NCBI GenBank assembly: GCA_043808305.1
Contig: JAZDFB010000089.1
Coordinates: 12,666 to 76,665, forward strand
Direction of reading: 5' to 3'
Length of the DNA: 64,000 nt
Source: JBBAAP01 sp043808305
GTDB taxonomy: Bacteria; Planctomycetota; MHYJ01; JACQXL01
Shown here: piece after piece, positions 6,817-16,079 of the stretch
Numbering within the stretch: position 1 is the stretch's first letter
How the letters are laid out: the number at the start of each line of letters is the position of its first letter
Program-made: the position numbers and the translations under genes
Notes under the pieces: model-generated
The model's input: the letters and a program-made list of their open reading frames with translations, nothing else
Database searches by the model: none
What the model was told of the DNA's origin: nothing

Positions 6817-8745
6817 ATGGACGCAGAAAAGAACATATCCTCTAATTCCCATCCGGCCAACAATACCATAAAAGCGATGCAAACCAGATACCCGGATAAA
6901 TTCGCATCCGAGGACGCGATATTCAGCCATATCCACGCCGGCGACCATATCTTCGTAGGCACGGCCTGCGGCGAGCCGCAATACCTGGTCCGGGCTATGA
7001 TTAAATACGTGGAATCAAATCCCAAGGCGTTCTTCGACGCCGAGGTGTTGCAGGTCTGGACCCTGGGCGTGGCGCCTTATGCTGATGAGAAGTTTAAGGA
7101 TAATTTCCGGCATAATTCGTTCTTTATCGGCCAAAGCACCCGGTCGGCCGTTGCCAAGGGAGCGGCTGATTATACCCCGATATTCCTTTCGGCTGTGCCG
7201 GACCTGTTCCGCCGCCGGATGCAGCCTATCGATGTGGCACTGATACAGGCTTCGTTGCCGGACGAGCACGGTTTTATGAGCCTGGGCGTGAGCGTGGACA
7301 TAGTCAAGGCGGCGGTCGAGTCGGCTACCACGGTGATTGTCCAGGTTAACGCCAATATGCCACGGGTGCACGGCGAAACTTTCATCAGCGTCAATGACGT
7401 GGATTTTATCATCCATCACGACGAACCGCTTCTGGAGTTCCAATCGCAGGCTTCCCTGGAAACGCCCATAAAAATCGGCAAATACGTGGCCAAGATTATC
7501 GAAGACGGCGATACCATCCAGGTCGGTTACGGCAGCATCCCCAACGCTATCCTGTCCAGCCTGAACAATAAGAAACACCTGGGCGTGCATACGGAATTAT
7601 TGAGCGACGGGATAGTCGAATTAATGAAATCGGGCGTGGTTGATAATTCCAGGAAGTCGCTTAACCAGGGCAAGACCGTGGCGACCTTCTGCATGGGCAA
7701 TAAGGCTACTTATGAATACCTCAACGACAACCCCAGCTTTGAGTTCCGGCCGGTGGATTACACCAATAACCCGTTAGTCATCGCCCGGGTTAAGAATATG
7801 GCGGCCATAAACAGCGGGCTGGAAATAGACCTGACCGGCGAGGCCACTGCCGAATCCATCGGCAAGACATTTTACAGCGGCATTGGCGGCCAGGCCGACT
7901 TTATGCGCGGGGCGATACTTTCGCCCGGCGGCAAGACTATCCTGACGCTGGAATCGACGGCCGATAACGGCAATGTTTCGCGCATCGTGCCCTTCCTAAA
8001 AGAAGGCGCCGGCGTTACTCTAAACCGGGGCGATGTCCATTACGTGGTGACCGAATACGGCATCGCTTACCTGCACGGCAAGAATATCCGGGAACGGGCT
8101 ATGGAATTGATTTCTATCGCCCATCCCAAGTTCCGGCCCTGGCTGATACAGGAAGCCAAGAAGCTGAATATGATATACGCCGACCAGGCGTTCATACCGG
8201 GCAAGAAGGGCGAATACCCGGAACACCTGGAAACCTACCGGACCACCGAGGCGGGTCTGACCTTGTTCTTCAGGCCGGTCCGGATAAGCGATGAACCGCT
8301 TTTGAAGGATTTTTTCTATTCGATTTCGGACCAGAGTATGTACCGGCGGTTTATCTCCAGCCGCAAGGATATGCCACACGAACGCCTGCAGGAATTCGTG
8401 ATTATCGATTATACCAGGGAACTGGTCATACTGGCGGTCCTGCAGAAGGATGAACAGGAATTAATCGTCGGCGTAGGCCAATACGGAATTGACGAAAATA
8501 CCCACACGGCCGAGGTGGCCTTTGTGGTCAAGGACGATTCCCAGAATAAGGGTATCGGCGGCGAATTGCTGTCTTACCTGACTTTCCTGGCCAAGAAGCA
8601 AGGCTTGTTGGGATTCACGGCGCAGGTGGTCCAGGATAACCTGCCGATGCTCCACCTTTTTGAGTCCATGGGGTTCGATATCCAACGCCGGAATGACTCG
8701 GGAGTTTACGAGCTGAGGATGGCTTTCAAAGACAGGGGCGAATAA
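6817..8745 (+). CDS. Acetyl-CoA hydrolase/CoA-transferase fused to a GNAT domain
   Basis: The N-terminal about 440 residues match the acetyl-CoA hydrolase/4-hydroxybutyrate CoA-transferase family (DGDTIQVGYGSIPNAILSSL; GGQADFMRGA; the late ..VTEYGIAYLHGKNIRERA motif). The last about 160 residues form a GNAT acyltransferase domain (RPVRISDEPLLKDFF.. to DDSQNKGIGGELL, the acyl-CoA pyrophosphate loop). The family moves CoA between acetate and other acyl groups or hydrolyses acetyl-CoA; the GNAT domain may acylate a protein or sense acetyl-CoA. ATG at 6817 is preferred over a GTG six bases earlier because AGAAAGG sits 8 bp before it. First gene of an operon; its TAA overlaps the next ATG by one base, consistent with coupled translation and joint work in acetyl-CoA/acetate interconversion. 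Confidence 0.9.
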   Translation: MDAEKNISSNSHPANNTIKAMQTRYPDKFASEDAIFSHIHAGDHIFVGTACGEPQYLVRAMIKYVESNPKAFFDAEVLQVWTLGVAPYADEKFKDNFRHNSFFIGQSTRSAVAKGAADYTPIFLSAVPDLFRRRMQPIDVALIQASLPDEHGFMSLGVSVDIVKAAVESATTVIVQVNANMPRVHGETFISVNDVDFIIHHDEPLLEFQSQASLETPIKIGKYVAKIIEDGDTIQVGYGSIPNAILSSLNNKKHLGVHTELLSDGIVELMKSGVVDNSRKSLNQGKTVATFCMGNKATYEYLNDNPSFEFRPVDYTNNPLVIARVKNMAAINSGLEIDLTGEATAESIGKTFYSGIGGQADFMRGAILSPGGKTILTLESTADNGNVSRIVPFLKEGAGVTLNRGDVHYVVTEYGIAYLHGKNIRERAMELISIAHPKFRPWLIQEAKKLNMIYADQAFIPGKKGEYPEHLETYRTTEAGLTLFFRPVRISDEPLLKDFFYSISDQSMYRRFISSRKDMPHERLQEFVIIDYTRELVILAVLQKDEQELIVGVGQYGIDENTHTAEVAFVVKDDSQNKGIGGELLSYLTFLAKKQGLLGFTAQVVQDNLPMLHLFESMGFDIQRRNDSGVYELRMAFKDRGE

Positions 8746-10856
8746 TGAAAAGCAGCAACGCCGATATTAAATACCTTTTTGAGCCGCGGTCTATCGCCAT
8801 TATCGGCGCATCCCAGCAAGAAGGCAAAATCGGATATAAAATAGTAGAGAATATCATAGCCAGCGGCTATAAGGGCAAGGTATATCCGGTAAACCCCAAG
8901 GGCGGCCGGATATTGGGCATAGAGTCATATAAAAGCATCGAGGATATCAAGGGCGATGTCGATGTGGCGACCATCGTTATCCCGGCCGAACTGGTCCTGG
9001 AATCTTTCAAGGGCTGTGCCGCCAAAAAGGTCAAGTTCCTTTCTATCATCACGTCCGGCTTTTCTGAAATCGGCAATATCGAGCTGGAGAGAAAAATCAC
9101 CGCTTACGCCCTTGAGCATAATATGCGGATATTGGGCCCGAATATCTTCGGGTTCTATTCGGCGGCCAGTTCTTTGAACGCTACTTTCGGGCCGAAAAAC
9201 ATAAAGCCGGGAAATGTGGCAATCATCACCCAGAGCGGAGCCCTGGGCGTGGCCATGATAGGCAAGACGGCCGTGGAAAATATCGGGCTGTCCTCGATTA
9301 TCTCGGTCGGCAATAAGGCGGACCTGGACGAAACCGACCTGCTGGAATACCTGGCTAATCACAACGGCACCAAAGTGATATTTATGTATATCGAAGGCGT
9401 AAAGAACGGCGCCAAGCTGGTCGAGGCGCTTAAGGCAACCACCAGGAAAAAGCCGGTGGTGGTGGTCAAATCCGGCCGTTCCAAGCGCGGCGCCATTGCG
9501 GCCGCGTCCCATACCGGCTCGCTGGCCGGCTCGGACGAGATTTTTGACGACGTGATGCGCCAGTGCAACGTGCTCCGAGCCGAAAGCATCAAGGAGGCAC
9601 TGGAATGGTGCAAGTTCTTCGCCAATACTCCACTGCCGTCCGGCGAAAATACGGTCATCATCACCAACGGCGGCGGTATCGGCGTAATGGCCACCGATGC
9701 CTGCGAGAAATACGGGGTCAAGCTTTACGATAACTACGAAACGCTTAAGTCGATATTTTCCAAGATTATGCCCTATTTCGGCTCGGCCAAGAACCCGGTA
9801 GACCTGACCGGACAAGCCGGGTATTCGCATTATAATTCGGCTTTTGCCACGGCCCTTAAGCAAAAAGATATTGATGCGCTGATATCGCTGTACTGCGAAA
9901 CGGCATTATTCGATATCGCTAATTTCTCCCAGTCAATAGAGGAGACCTACCGGAAATACCGCGAGGCCAAGAAACCCATCGTATTCTGCCTGCTGGGCGG
10001 CGAGAAATTGGATGACTGCATCCGGACGCTCCGGCAGAAGGATGTGCCGGTTTTCAGCGACCCGTATGAAGCTGTTTCCTGCATGGGCGCGGTCTATTCG
10101 TATTACCACGCTTTGTCAGCGCCAACGGACGAACCGGAGAAATCACGGATAGATGCCGATGCAATCAGCGGCATAATCAAGAAAGCCCAGGCCGATAACA
10201 GGCGGTTCTTGCTGTCCAACGAAGGACAGGGCGTAATAAAAGCGGTCGACATCCCGGTGCCGCAGAGCTACATCGCCCATAGTATCGAGGAATCGGTTAA
10301 ATACGCAGAAAAGACCGGATACCCAGTGGTTATGAAAGTGGTCTCCAAGGATATTCTCCACAAGAGCGACGTGGGCGGCGTAGCCCTGGACCTGGCCAAT
10401 AAAACCGAGGTGCTTGAGGCCTACGAAGCTATTATGCATAACTGCAAGTCTCATAATCCCAACGCCTTCATAGAAGGCGTCTCTATAGACGAGATGGTCA
10501 AACCGGGGACCGAACTAATCATAGGCGCCCGGCGCGACCCGTCATTCGGGCCGATAGTCATGTTCGGGCTGGGCGGCATATACGTGGAGGTGATGAAAGA
10601 CGTTTCGTTCCGCGCCTGGCCGGTTAGCCGCAATGAAATAAGAGCTATGATAAAAGAAATCAAGTCTTACCCGCTGCTGCTGGGCGTGCGGGGCGAGGCC
10701 AAGAAGGATATCAACAGCGTTATTGACGCAATTATAAAAGTCGGAACTATTATAAGCGAATCTAAAAATATTACTGATATAGAAATCAACCCACTGGTTG
10801 TTTATGAGCAGGGCGTGAAAGCGGTGGATGTAAGAATCCTGCTTTCCAACCAATAA
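8745..10856 (+). CDS. ADP-forming acetate/acyl-CoA ligase, fused alpha-beta
   Basis: A 703-residue protein with the single-chain ACD layout: CoA-binding Rossmann domain (FEPRSIAIIGASQQEGKIGY, about 10-140), two flavodoxin-like ligase domains, and a C-terminal ATP-grasp domain (about 480-700; YPVVMKVVSKDILHKSDVGGV). The phospho-relay histidine motif SHTGSLAG is visible near residue 258. The reaction is acetyl-CoA + ADP + Pi to acetate + CoA + ATP (reversible), a substrate-level ATP source in fermenters; acyl specificity cannot be read here. It overlaps the upstream CoA-hydrolase/transferase gene by one base and is followed after 15 bp by the BioD-like gene, so the three are very likely co-transcribed. 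Confidence 0.92.
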   Translation: MKSSNADIKYLFEPRSIAIIGASQQEGKIGYKIVENIIASGYKGKVYPVNPKGGRILGIESYKSIEDIKGDVDVATIVIPAELVLESFKGCAAKKVKFLSIITSGFSEIGNIELERKITAYALEHNMRILGPNIFGFYSAASSLNATFGPKNIKPGNVAIITQSGALGVAMIGKTAVENIGLSSIISVGNKADLDETDLLEYLANHNGTKVIFMYIEGVKNGAKLVEALKATTRKKPVVVVKSGRSKRGAIAAASHTGSLAGSDEIFDDVMRQCNVLRAESIKEALEWCKFFANTPLPSGENTVIITNGGGIGVMATDACEKYGVKLYDNYETLKSIFSKIMPYFGSAKNPVDLTGQAGYSHYNSAFATALKQKDIDALISLYCETALFDIANFSQSIEETYRKYREAKKPIVFCLLGGEKLDDCIRTLRQKDVPVFSDPYEAVSCMGAVYSYYHALSAPTDEPEKSRIDADAISGIIKKAQADNRRFLLSNEGQGVIKAVDIPVPQSYIAHSIEESVKYAEKTGYPVVMKVVSKDILHKSDVGGVALDLANKTEVLEAYEAIMHNCKSHNPNAFIEGVSIDEMVKPGTELIIGARRDPSFGPIVMFGLGGIYVEVMKDVSFRAWPVSRNEIRAMIKEIKSYPLLLGVRGEAKKDINSVIDAIIKVGTIISESKNITDIEINPLVVYEQGVKAVDVRILLSNQ

Positions 10857-10871
10857 ACGGAGGTAGCTGAA

Positions 10872-11906
10872 ATGAATAAATTAGTAATCGCATCGATGGA
10901 GAAAAGCTCCGGTAAAACAAGTTTTATTGTCGGGTTAGCCCGGGCGCTGGATGTCAAAGCAGGCTATATGAAACCTTTCGGGGAAAGGCTGGTCTACCAG
11001 AAAAAACGGCTCTGGGACTACGACGCGGCCTTGATTGCCGGGGTATTGGGCCTTAAGGAAAGCCCGGAGGAAATGACTATCGGATTTGAGTATTCCAAGC
11101 TCAGGTATATGTATGATGGACAGCGGCTAAAGAAAAAACTGCTGGAAATGGCGGCGAACATGGGCAAAGACAAGGACATCCTGTTCATAGAAGGCGGCAG
11201 CGCTTTGAGGCATGGCGGCGGCGCCGGGCTTGACCCGATATCGGTGGCAAAACACATTGACGCCAAGCTTTTTGTGGTCATCAGCGGAAATGAAAACATA
11301 ATCATCGACAGCGCCACCTTCCTGAAAAATCACGTTGACCTTAAAGACATCGATTTCGGCGGCGTAATTATCAACAAAGTCAAGGATGTAGATGATTTTA
11401 AGGGAAACTATCTCAGCGAGATAACAGGATTGGGCTTTAAGGTATTGGGAGTGATTCCTTACCAGCCCGAACTGACTTACCTGACGGTGCATAACCTGTA
11501 TTACCGGCTGTTCGCCAAGATAATTACCGGCGAAAATAACTTAAACCGCACTGTCAGGCATATCTTTATCGGGGCCGGTTCGGCCGAGATGGCCCTGAAG
11601 AGCTCCTTATTCCAGAAAGAGGACAAGCTGATTATCACCAGCGGCGACCGTTCCGATATGATTATCGCCGCCATAGAAACCAACAGCGCCGGCGTGATTC
11701 TGACCAACAACATCATGCCACAGTCAAATATTATTTCCAAGGCATCAGAGAAAAACATACCTCTTCTGCTGGTCAGCCATGACACCTACCAGGTGGCCAA
11801 GCAGATTGACGCGATTGAGCCGCTGCTGCTGAAAGAAGATACGGCCCGGATAGAGATGCTAACCAAGCTGATTAAAGAGCACGTGGCCATAAAGAAAATA
11901 ATTTAG
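10872..11906 (+). CDS. BioD-like/DRTGG-domain protein (phosphotransacetylase N-terminal type)
   Basis: The N-terminal half is a P-loop domain of the dethiobiotin synthetase type (MEKSSGKTSFIVGLARAL, Walker A-like; YMKPFG; IEGGSALRHGGGAGLD), followed by a DRTGG-type regulatory domain (about 210-330: GDRSDMIIAAIETNSAGVILTNN). This pair is the N-terminal module of long phosphate acetyltransferases, but the catalytic PTA_PTB domain is absent, so it is probably a nucleotide- or acyl-sensing regulator of the acetate genes upstream. GGAGG is 8 bp before the ATG. It ends in TAG. Length (344 aa) fits stand-alone members of COG0857-like proteins. Confidence 0.8.
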   Translation: MNKLVIASMEKSSGKTSFIVGLARALDVKAGYMKPFGERLVYQKKRLWDYDAALIAGVLGLKESPEEMTIGFEYSKLRYMYDGQRLKKKLLEMAANMGKDKDILFIEGGSALRHGGGAGLDPISVAKHIDAKLFVVISGNENIIIDSATFLKNHVDLKDIDFGGVIINKVKDVDDFKGNYLSEITGLGFKVLGVIPYQPELTYLTVHNLYYRLFAKIITGENNLNRTVRHIFIGAGSAEMALKSSLFQKEDKLIITSGDRSDMIIAAIETNSAGVILTNNIMPQSNIISKASEKNIPLLLVSHDTYQVAKQIDAIEPLLLKEDTARIEMLTKLIKEHVAIKKII

Positions 11907-11931
11907 GGAGTCCAGATTTACCGGCATTGCG

Positions 11932-13215
11932 TTAGCTGCCGAATACCGAGCTGAATATAAGTATCACCACCGATGCGGTTATACCAATGGTTGCGGTGAC
12001 AGCAAAGAAGTTGAAAATCGGGCCGTTGGTATATTCACCCATCAGTCTCTTCTTATTAATCAATATCAGCATGATTACCAGAACAAAGGGCAATAGCAAG
12101 CCGTTTATAGTCTGAGAAAGAATCATTACTTCAATAAGAGGAATGCCCGGGATTAAAATAATTGCCACGCCCAGAATAATCTGTATGGTAAACAGCCCGT
12201 AAAATTGCGGCGCTTCCATAAACTTCTTGTTAACGCCGCTTTCCCACCCGAATATTTCGCAGACAGAGAATGCGGTAGAAATTGGGAGGATCATTGCCGC
12301 GCCAAGACTGGCTATCAGAAGTCCAACGGCAAAAAGGTCCTTGGCATAAACCCCGGCTAATGGCTCTAAGGCCAGGGCCGCCTGCTGGGCCGTTTCTATC
12401 CTTATGCCTTGGCTGTGAAGCGGCGAACATGTTACAATGATGAAGAATATGACTACCCCGACGCTTATGCCCACAAAAGGCAGTTCCCACCTGAAGTAGC
12501 GGAATTCGGCAATGCTTATCCCTTTTTCCACAACAGCCGACTGGTGATAAAAAACCATCCAGGGAGCTATGGTCGTCCCGATTAAAGCAACTAAAAGCAT
12601 CATGTATTGCGAATCCGTACGGAATGACGGAGTCAATGCCTGCTTGGTTACCTCTTGCCAATTTATCGGAGACAAGAGTCCGGCAATAATATAGCAGGCG
12701 AAGAATAATATCCCGATAAAGAATATTTTTTCCAGCTTGCGGTAGTTGGCCTTTATGGTCAAAAGCCAAACTAACAATGCCATGAGAGGGACTGAGATAT
12801 ATTTATTCACCCCGAACAGTTCCATAGACGCCGCAATACCGCCGAATTCAGCCGTGGTGTTGGCAATACCGGCCAGGAATTTGCCTATCATCAGGTAAAA
12901 AGCAATCCGGATGCCGAAGTTTTCCCGAATCAGGTCGGATAGCCCTTTGCCGGTAACCGCGCCGAGGCGACCGCTCATTTCCTGATACAGAAGCAAAATA
13001 ACGGTTACGGGCAGAACCATCCATATCATCCCTAACCCAAACTCAGCGCCGCAAACTGAGTAAGTCGTAACGCCTCCGGCATCGTTGCCGAAATTACCGG
13101 TTATCAAGCCGGGGCCGATTAAAGAAAGAAACAATATCACTACCGCCCAGAATGATTTTTTCTCAACCGGTTTTGCCGGGCCGCCATTGCCAGTAATACT
13201 TAATTCTTGTTCCAT
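11932..13215 (-). CDS. NRAMP-family metal transporter (non-canonical)
   Basis: Polytopic membrane protein with about 11 helices. The first helix reads LIGPGLITGNFGNDAGGVTTY where classical NRAMPs have DPGN, and helix 6 reads GTTIAPWMVFYHQ where they have a Met-Pro-His motif. The missing metal-coordinating Met and altered DPGN set it apart from Mn/Fe NRAMPs and bring it nearer to NRAMP-related Mg transporters; the substrate is inference. ATG at 13215 is chosen over a TTG at 13221. It lies 18 bp after a gene encoding a soluble MgtE-like Mg-sensing module, which supports a divalent-cation role with regulated gating. It is the last gene of the long minus-strand run. Confidence 0.8.
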   Translation of the reverse strand: MEQELSITGNGGPAKPVEKKSFWAVVILFLSLIGPGLITGNFGNDAGGVTTYSVCGAEFGLGMIWMVLPVTVILLLYQEMSGRLGAVTGKGLSDLIRENFGIRIAFYLMIGKFLAGIANTTAEFGGIAASMELFGVNKYISVPLMALLVWLLTIKANYRKLEKIFFIGILFFACYIIAGLLSPINWQEVTKQALTPSFRTDSQYMMLLVALIGTTIAPWMVFYHQSAVVEKGISIAEFRYFRWELPFVGISVGVVIFFIIVTCSPLHSQGIRIETAQQAALALEPLAGVYAKDLFAVGLLIASLGAAMILPISTAFSVCEIFGWESGVNKKFMEAPQFYGLFTIQIILGVAIILIPGIPLIEVMILSQTINGLLLPFVLVIMLILINKKRLMGEYTNGPIFNFFAVTATIGITASVVILIFSSVFGS

Positions 13216-13233
13216 AAGCAATTTACGCTATCA

Positions 13234-14526
13234 TCAAGCCCTGTTCACCAAAGGCATCATAACCTTATTGGACAAATCTTTAAAAAGAATCACACCCTTA
13301 AGTATATTGTGACCATCCACCACAGGCAGGGCCACAAAATTATATTTGATATAAGTCGTTATTACCGTCGCTTCGTGGGTATTAATCTTGACTTTTACTA
13401 TTTTAGTATTCATTATTTCGTTTAACTTTGCCGTGGGTTGCGCCGCGAATAACCGCCGCATGTTGACCACGCCCTGAAGCGACTGGTCAGCGTCAATTAC
13501 ATATATATAATACAAATATATCGGTTTATTGTCGACGGCAATTTCCCGTATCTTGGCTATCGTTTGTTCAACCGTTGTTTCCTTGTCCAGAGCAAGGTAA
13601 TCGGTTGTCATCAATGCGCCGGCAGTTTTCTCGGGGTGGGACAGCAGGCTCCTTATTTCTCCGCTTTTGGGCTGCGGAATCTGCTTTAATATTTCTTCCT
13701 GTTTGCGGTGGGACAAACGGCTGACCAAATCTGCCGCTTTGTCCGACGGCATCATAGAAATTATCTCACGCCGCTTTTCCATATCAGTCGAATCGATTAA
13801 TTCTTTCTGGATTTTAGGAATAATCTCCGCCAAGGCCCCAGCCGCGGTTTGCGGATCCATCAGCTTGAATGTGGAAACTCGTTCGTAGCGGTCAAGCGCC
13901 GTCAGTATCTCCGCCATATCCGCCGAATTCATCTCGCTGAAACACTGGTAGGCCGAGCGAAGCATCAGTTTGTCTGACTTGCGTTCGCCGCTTGACGGTA
14001 TAGACTGGATAAATTTCCAGGAAACGAATTTGTCCGGCAGCTTGTATGTGAATATCCATTCAACCAGCGGATCCAGCCAGGACAACCAACCCAGCCTGCG
14101 GGCAATACCGCGGAATCCGATGTCCATATGAACCACCCAGATTTTATTGTTTTCTTTCAGAAGGTGCAAATCGTTCACCCGGACAACCTTGCATCCGCCC
14201 GTATCAAGCACCTGCTTATCGAGAAACATATCCTTGAGTAAAAAATTATTGGACGGCAATTGCTGGAAAGGAATCGGCTGGCGGTCCGCTTTAAGATACA
14301 GTTTACTGATAGGCAATGTGAAAGGTTCCAGGTCATCGCAGGACACGGTAAATTTCCGTCCCAGGATTCCTGAAGAAATAAGCAATGAGGTTATTTCGGG
14401 ATATATCTCTTTGGGTGTTATCAGGACATCCTTTATCAAACCGATAGTTTTTTTAGTCCGGCTGCTAACTACCTTCTTATCCAATAATTCTGAAAGATAA
14501 AGAAAATACTTGCTGTCCTGAATCAT
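13234..14526 (-). CDS. MgtE N-domain/CBS protein lacking the membrane channel
   Basis: 430 residues, soluble. An N-terminal PRC-barrel-like region (LLDKKVVSSRTKKTIGLIKDVLITP, about 12-100, with a second beta-rich part to about 170) precedes the helical MgtE_N domain (about 195-305: LTALDRYERVSTFKLMDPQTAAGALAEI..) and a CBS pair (about 305-425: MTTDYLALDKETTVEQTIAKIREI; MNTKIVKVKINTHEATVITTYI). In true MgtE the CBS module gates a five-helix Mg channel; that channel is absent here. The next gene on the strand is an NRAMP-like permease, so this protein probably regulates it in trans. Such PRC/MgtE_N/CBS proteins exist in other phyla, but the pairing is noteworthy. Confidence 0.8.
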   Translation of the reverse strand: MIQDSKYFLYLSELLDKKVVSSRTKKTIGLIKDVLITPKEIYPEITSLLISSGILGRKFTVSCDDLEPFTLPISKLYLKADRQPIPFQQLPSNNFLLKDMFLDKQVLDTGGCKVVRVNDLHLLKENNKIWVVHMDIGFRGIARRLGWLSWLDPLVEWIFTYKLPDKFVSWKFIQSIPSSGERKSDKLMLRSAYQCFSEMNSADMAEILTALDRYERVSTFKLMDPQTAAGALAEIIPKIQKELIDSTDMEKRREIISMMPSDKAADLVSRLSHRKQEEILKQIPQPKSGEIRSLLSHPEKTAGALMTTDYLALDKETTVEQTIAKIREIAVDNKPIYLYYIYVIDADQSLQGVVNMRRLFAAQPTAKLNEIMNTKIVKVKINTHEATVITTYIKYNFVALPVVDGHNILKGVILFKDLSNKVMMPLVNRA

Positions 14527-14550
14527 AAGCCATATATGTCAGAAAAAATG

Positions 14551-15273
14551 CTACAACTTAGAAGTCACCTGCTTTTGCATCCTGATAAGTTCCCCGATGC
14601 CCTTTTTTCCAAGGCTGACCATCTCGTTTAATTCTAACTCAGTAAATGGTTTTGTCTCGGCTGTGCCTTGAATCTCAATTATTTTGTTCTGGTCGGTCAT
14701 TACCATATTAAGATCAACTTCTGCGCTGGAGTCTTCAGAATAAGCCAGGTCAAGCATTAATTGCCCGCCAATCCTTCCGACGCTGGCGGCCGCCAGATGC
14801 GCAATAATCGGATTCTTGACCAACAACTTCTGGCCGAGCATATATTTTACTGCCTGGTAAAGAGCAACGAACGACCCGGTTATGGCGGCGGTGCGCGTAC
14901 TACCGTCCGCCTGAATGACATCGCAGTCTATCCAAACGGTCTTCTCGCCCATTAATTCTAAATCAACCACAGCCCGGAGCGACCGACCGATCAAACGCTG
15001 GATTTCCTGTGAACGGCCGTCGGTTTTGCCGGACCGGTCCCTCTGTTTGCGCTGTTGCGGAGTGGATGCCGGAAGCATCGCATATTCAGCCGTAAGCCAA
15101 CCTTTGCCCTTGTTTACCAGAAAATCAGGCACTTTTAGGTCATACGTGGCCGTGCAAATTACCCGGGTATTGCCAATCTCTATCAAAGCAGATCCCGGCG
15201 CGCTGCCTATGAAACCGGGCGTGATTGACACCGGGCGCAACTGGTCAAAACTTCTTTTATCAGCTCTTTGCAT
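14551..15273 (-). CDS. rph: Ribonuclease PH
   Basis: Phosphorolytic 3'-5' exoribonuclease that trims tRNA 3' ends. Hallmarks: RADKRSFDQLRPVSITPGF at the N-terminus, GWLTAEYAMLPAST, RSGKTDGRSQEIQRLIGRSLRAVVD, TVWIDCDVIQADGSTRTAAITG and DLAYSEDSSAEVDLN. Length from MQRADKR is 240 residues, normal for the family. An earlier in-frame ATG would overlap the preceding lipoprotein gene, so the Met at 15273, 7 bp after that gene's stop, is preferred. It ends in TAG. It sits downstream of nusA-infB-rbfA. Confidence 0.93.
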   Translation of the reverse strand: MQRADKRSFDQLRPVSITPGFIGSAPGSALIEIGNTRVICTATYDLKVPDFLVNKGKGWLTAEYAMLPASTPQQRKQRDRSGKTDGRSQEIQRLIGRSLRAVVDLELMGEKTVWIDCDVIQADGSTRTAAITGSFVALYQAVKYMLGQKLLVKNPIIAHLAAASVGRIGGQLMLDLAYSEDSSAEVDLNMVMTDQNKIIEIQGTAETKPFTELELNEMVSLGKKGIGELIRMQKQVTSKL

Positions 15274-15280
15274 AATCAGA

Positions 15281-16075
15281 CTAACTGCCAAGCTTCTGTT
15301 TGAGGTCATCAAATGCGCCTCTTATCGATTTATGGATCTTCTCGTTGCCGGCGCCTTCAAAACGCTTAGCCGATTCCATGATAGAATCCAGCGCTCTCTT
15401 TTCGCCAATAGCAGCCAGCGTCTTTGCCACGTAAACAACAACATCTCCTTTTTCATCTTTCAGCGCATCAATCAGTTTATCAACCGCTTTTGGACCTATT
15501 TGTTCCAGCGCAACTCTTGCCTCAGAACGCAAAAATTCGTTTTTATTCTGGAAGCATTCTATCAAAGGAGAAATTGACGGAACCCCGGCATTGTCCTTGT
15601 CTTCTTCTGTTTCCTTAGGGTTACCAACTATGTTTGCCAATGCCTTTTTGGCCTCCTCACGCGGGACCGTCTGTTCATCCATAAGCATTTCAATTAAGGT
15701 CGGGATTGCTTTTTCGTTTTCCAGCCGGGCAATAGCCTCGCAGGCGCCGCCTCTAACTTCCGGCGCCTCGTCGCGCAAAGCGCCTGTTACCGCATCCAGC
15801 GCCGAGCTATCTCCGATTTTGCCGAGTGAAACACAGGAATAATAACGGATCCTAACATTGTCATTATTCTTCAATTCTCTTATCAGCCTCGGAACGGCAG
15901 GAGCGCCAATCCCAACCAAGCGGGCAGCTGCGGCGTTACGAGTGCCGGCATTCGACATTTTGTCTTTTATTTCACTTATGCATTTATCTATTCTTGATTC
16001 TTCACTCTTAGAGCAACCAATGCTTACCGCTACCAACAACCCGGCACATATTAATAATTTCATTACCTTTATCAT
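15281..16075 (-). CDS. HEAT-repeat lipoprotein
   Basis: 264 residues. A signal peptide (KLLICAGLLVAVSIGC) ends in a good lipobox with Cys at about residue 21. The mature part is five or six HEAT/PBS-type helical repeats (LVGIGAPAVPRLIRELKNNDNVRIRYYSCVSLG; LRDEAPEVRGGACEAIARL; EFLRSEARVALEQIGPKAVDKLIDAL), a protein-binding scaffold anchored in a membrane and facing the periplasm. The last codons of rbfA (AGG AGG TAG) supply its Shine-Dalgarno sequence, so the two genes are translationally linked. It ends in TAG. Its function in a translation operon is unknown. Confidence 0.85.
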   Translation of the reverse strand: MIKVMKLLICAGLLVAVSIGCSKSEESRIDKCISEIKDKMSNAGTRNAAAARLVGIGAPAVPRLIRELKNNDNVRIRYYSCVSLGKIGDSSALDAVTGALRDEAPEVRGGACEAIARLENEKAIPTLIEMLMDEQTVPREEAKKALANIVGNPKETEEDKDNAGVPSISPLIECFQNKNEFLRSEARVALEQIGPKAVDKLIDALKDEKGDVVVYVAKTLAAIGEKRALDSIMESAKRFEGAGNEKIHKSIRGAFDDLKQKLGS

Positions 16076-16079
16076 AATC

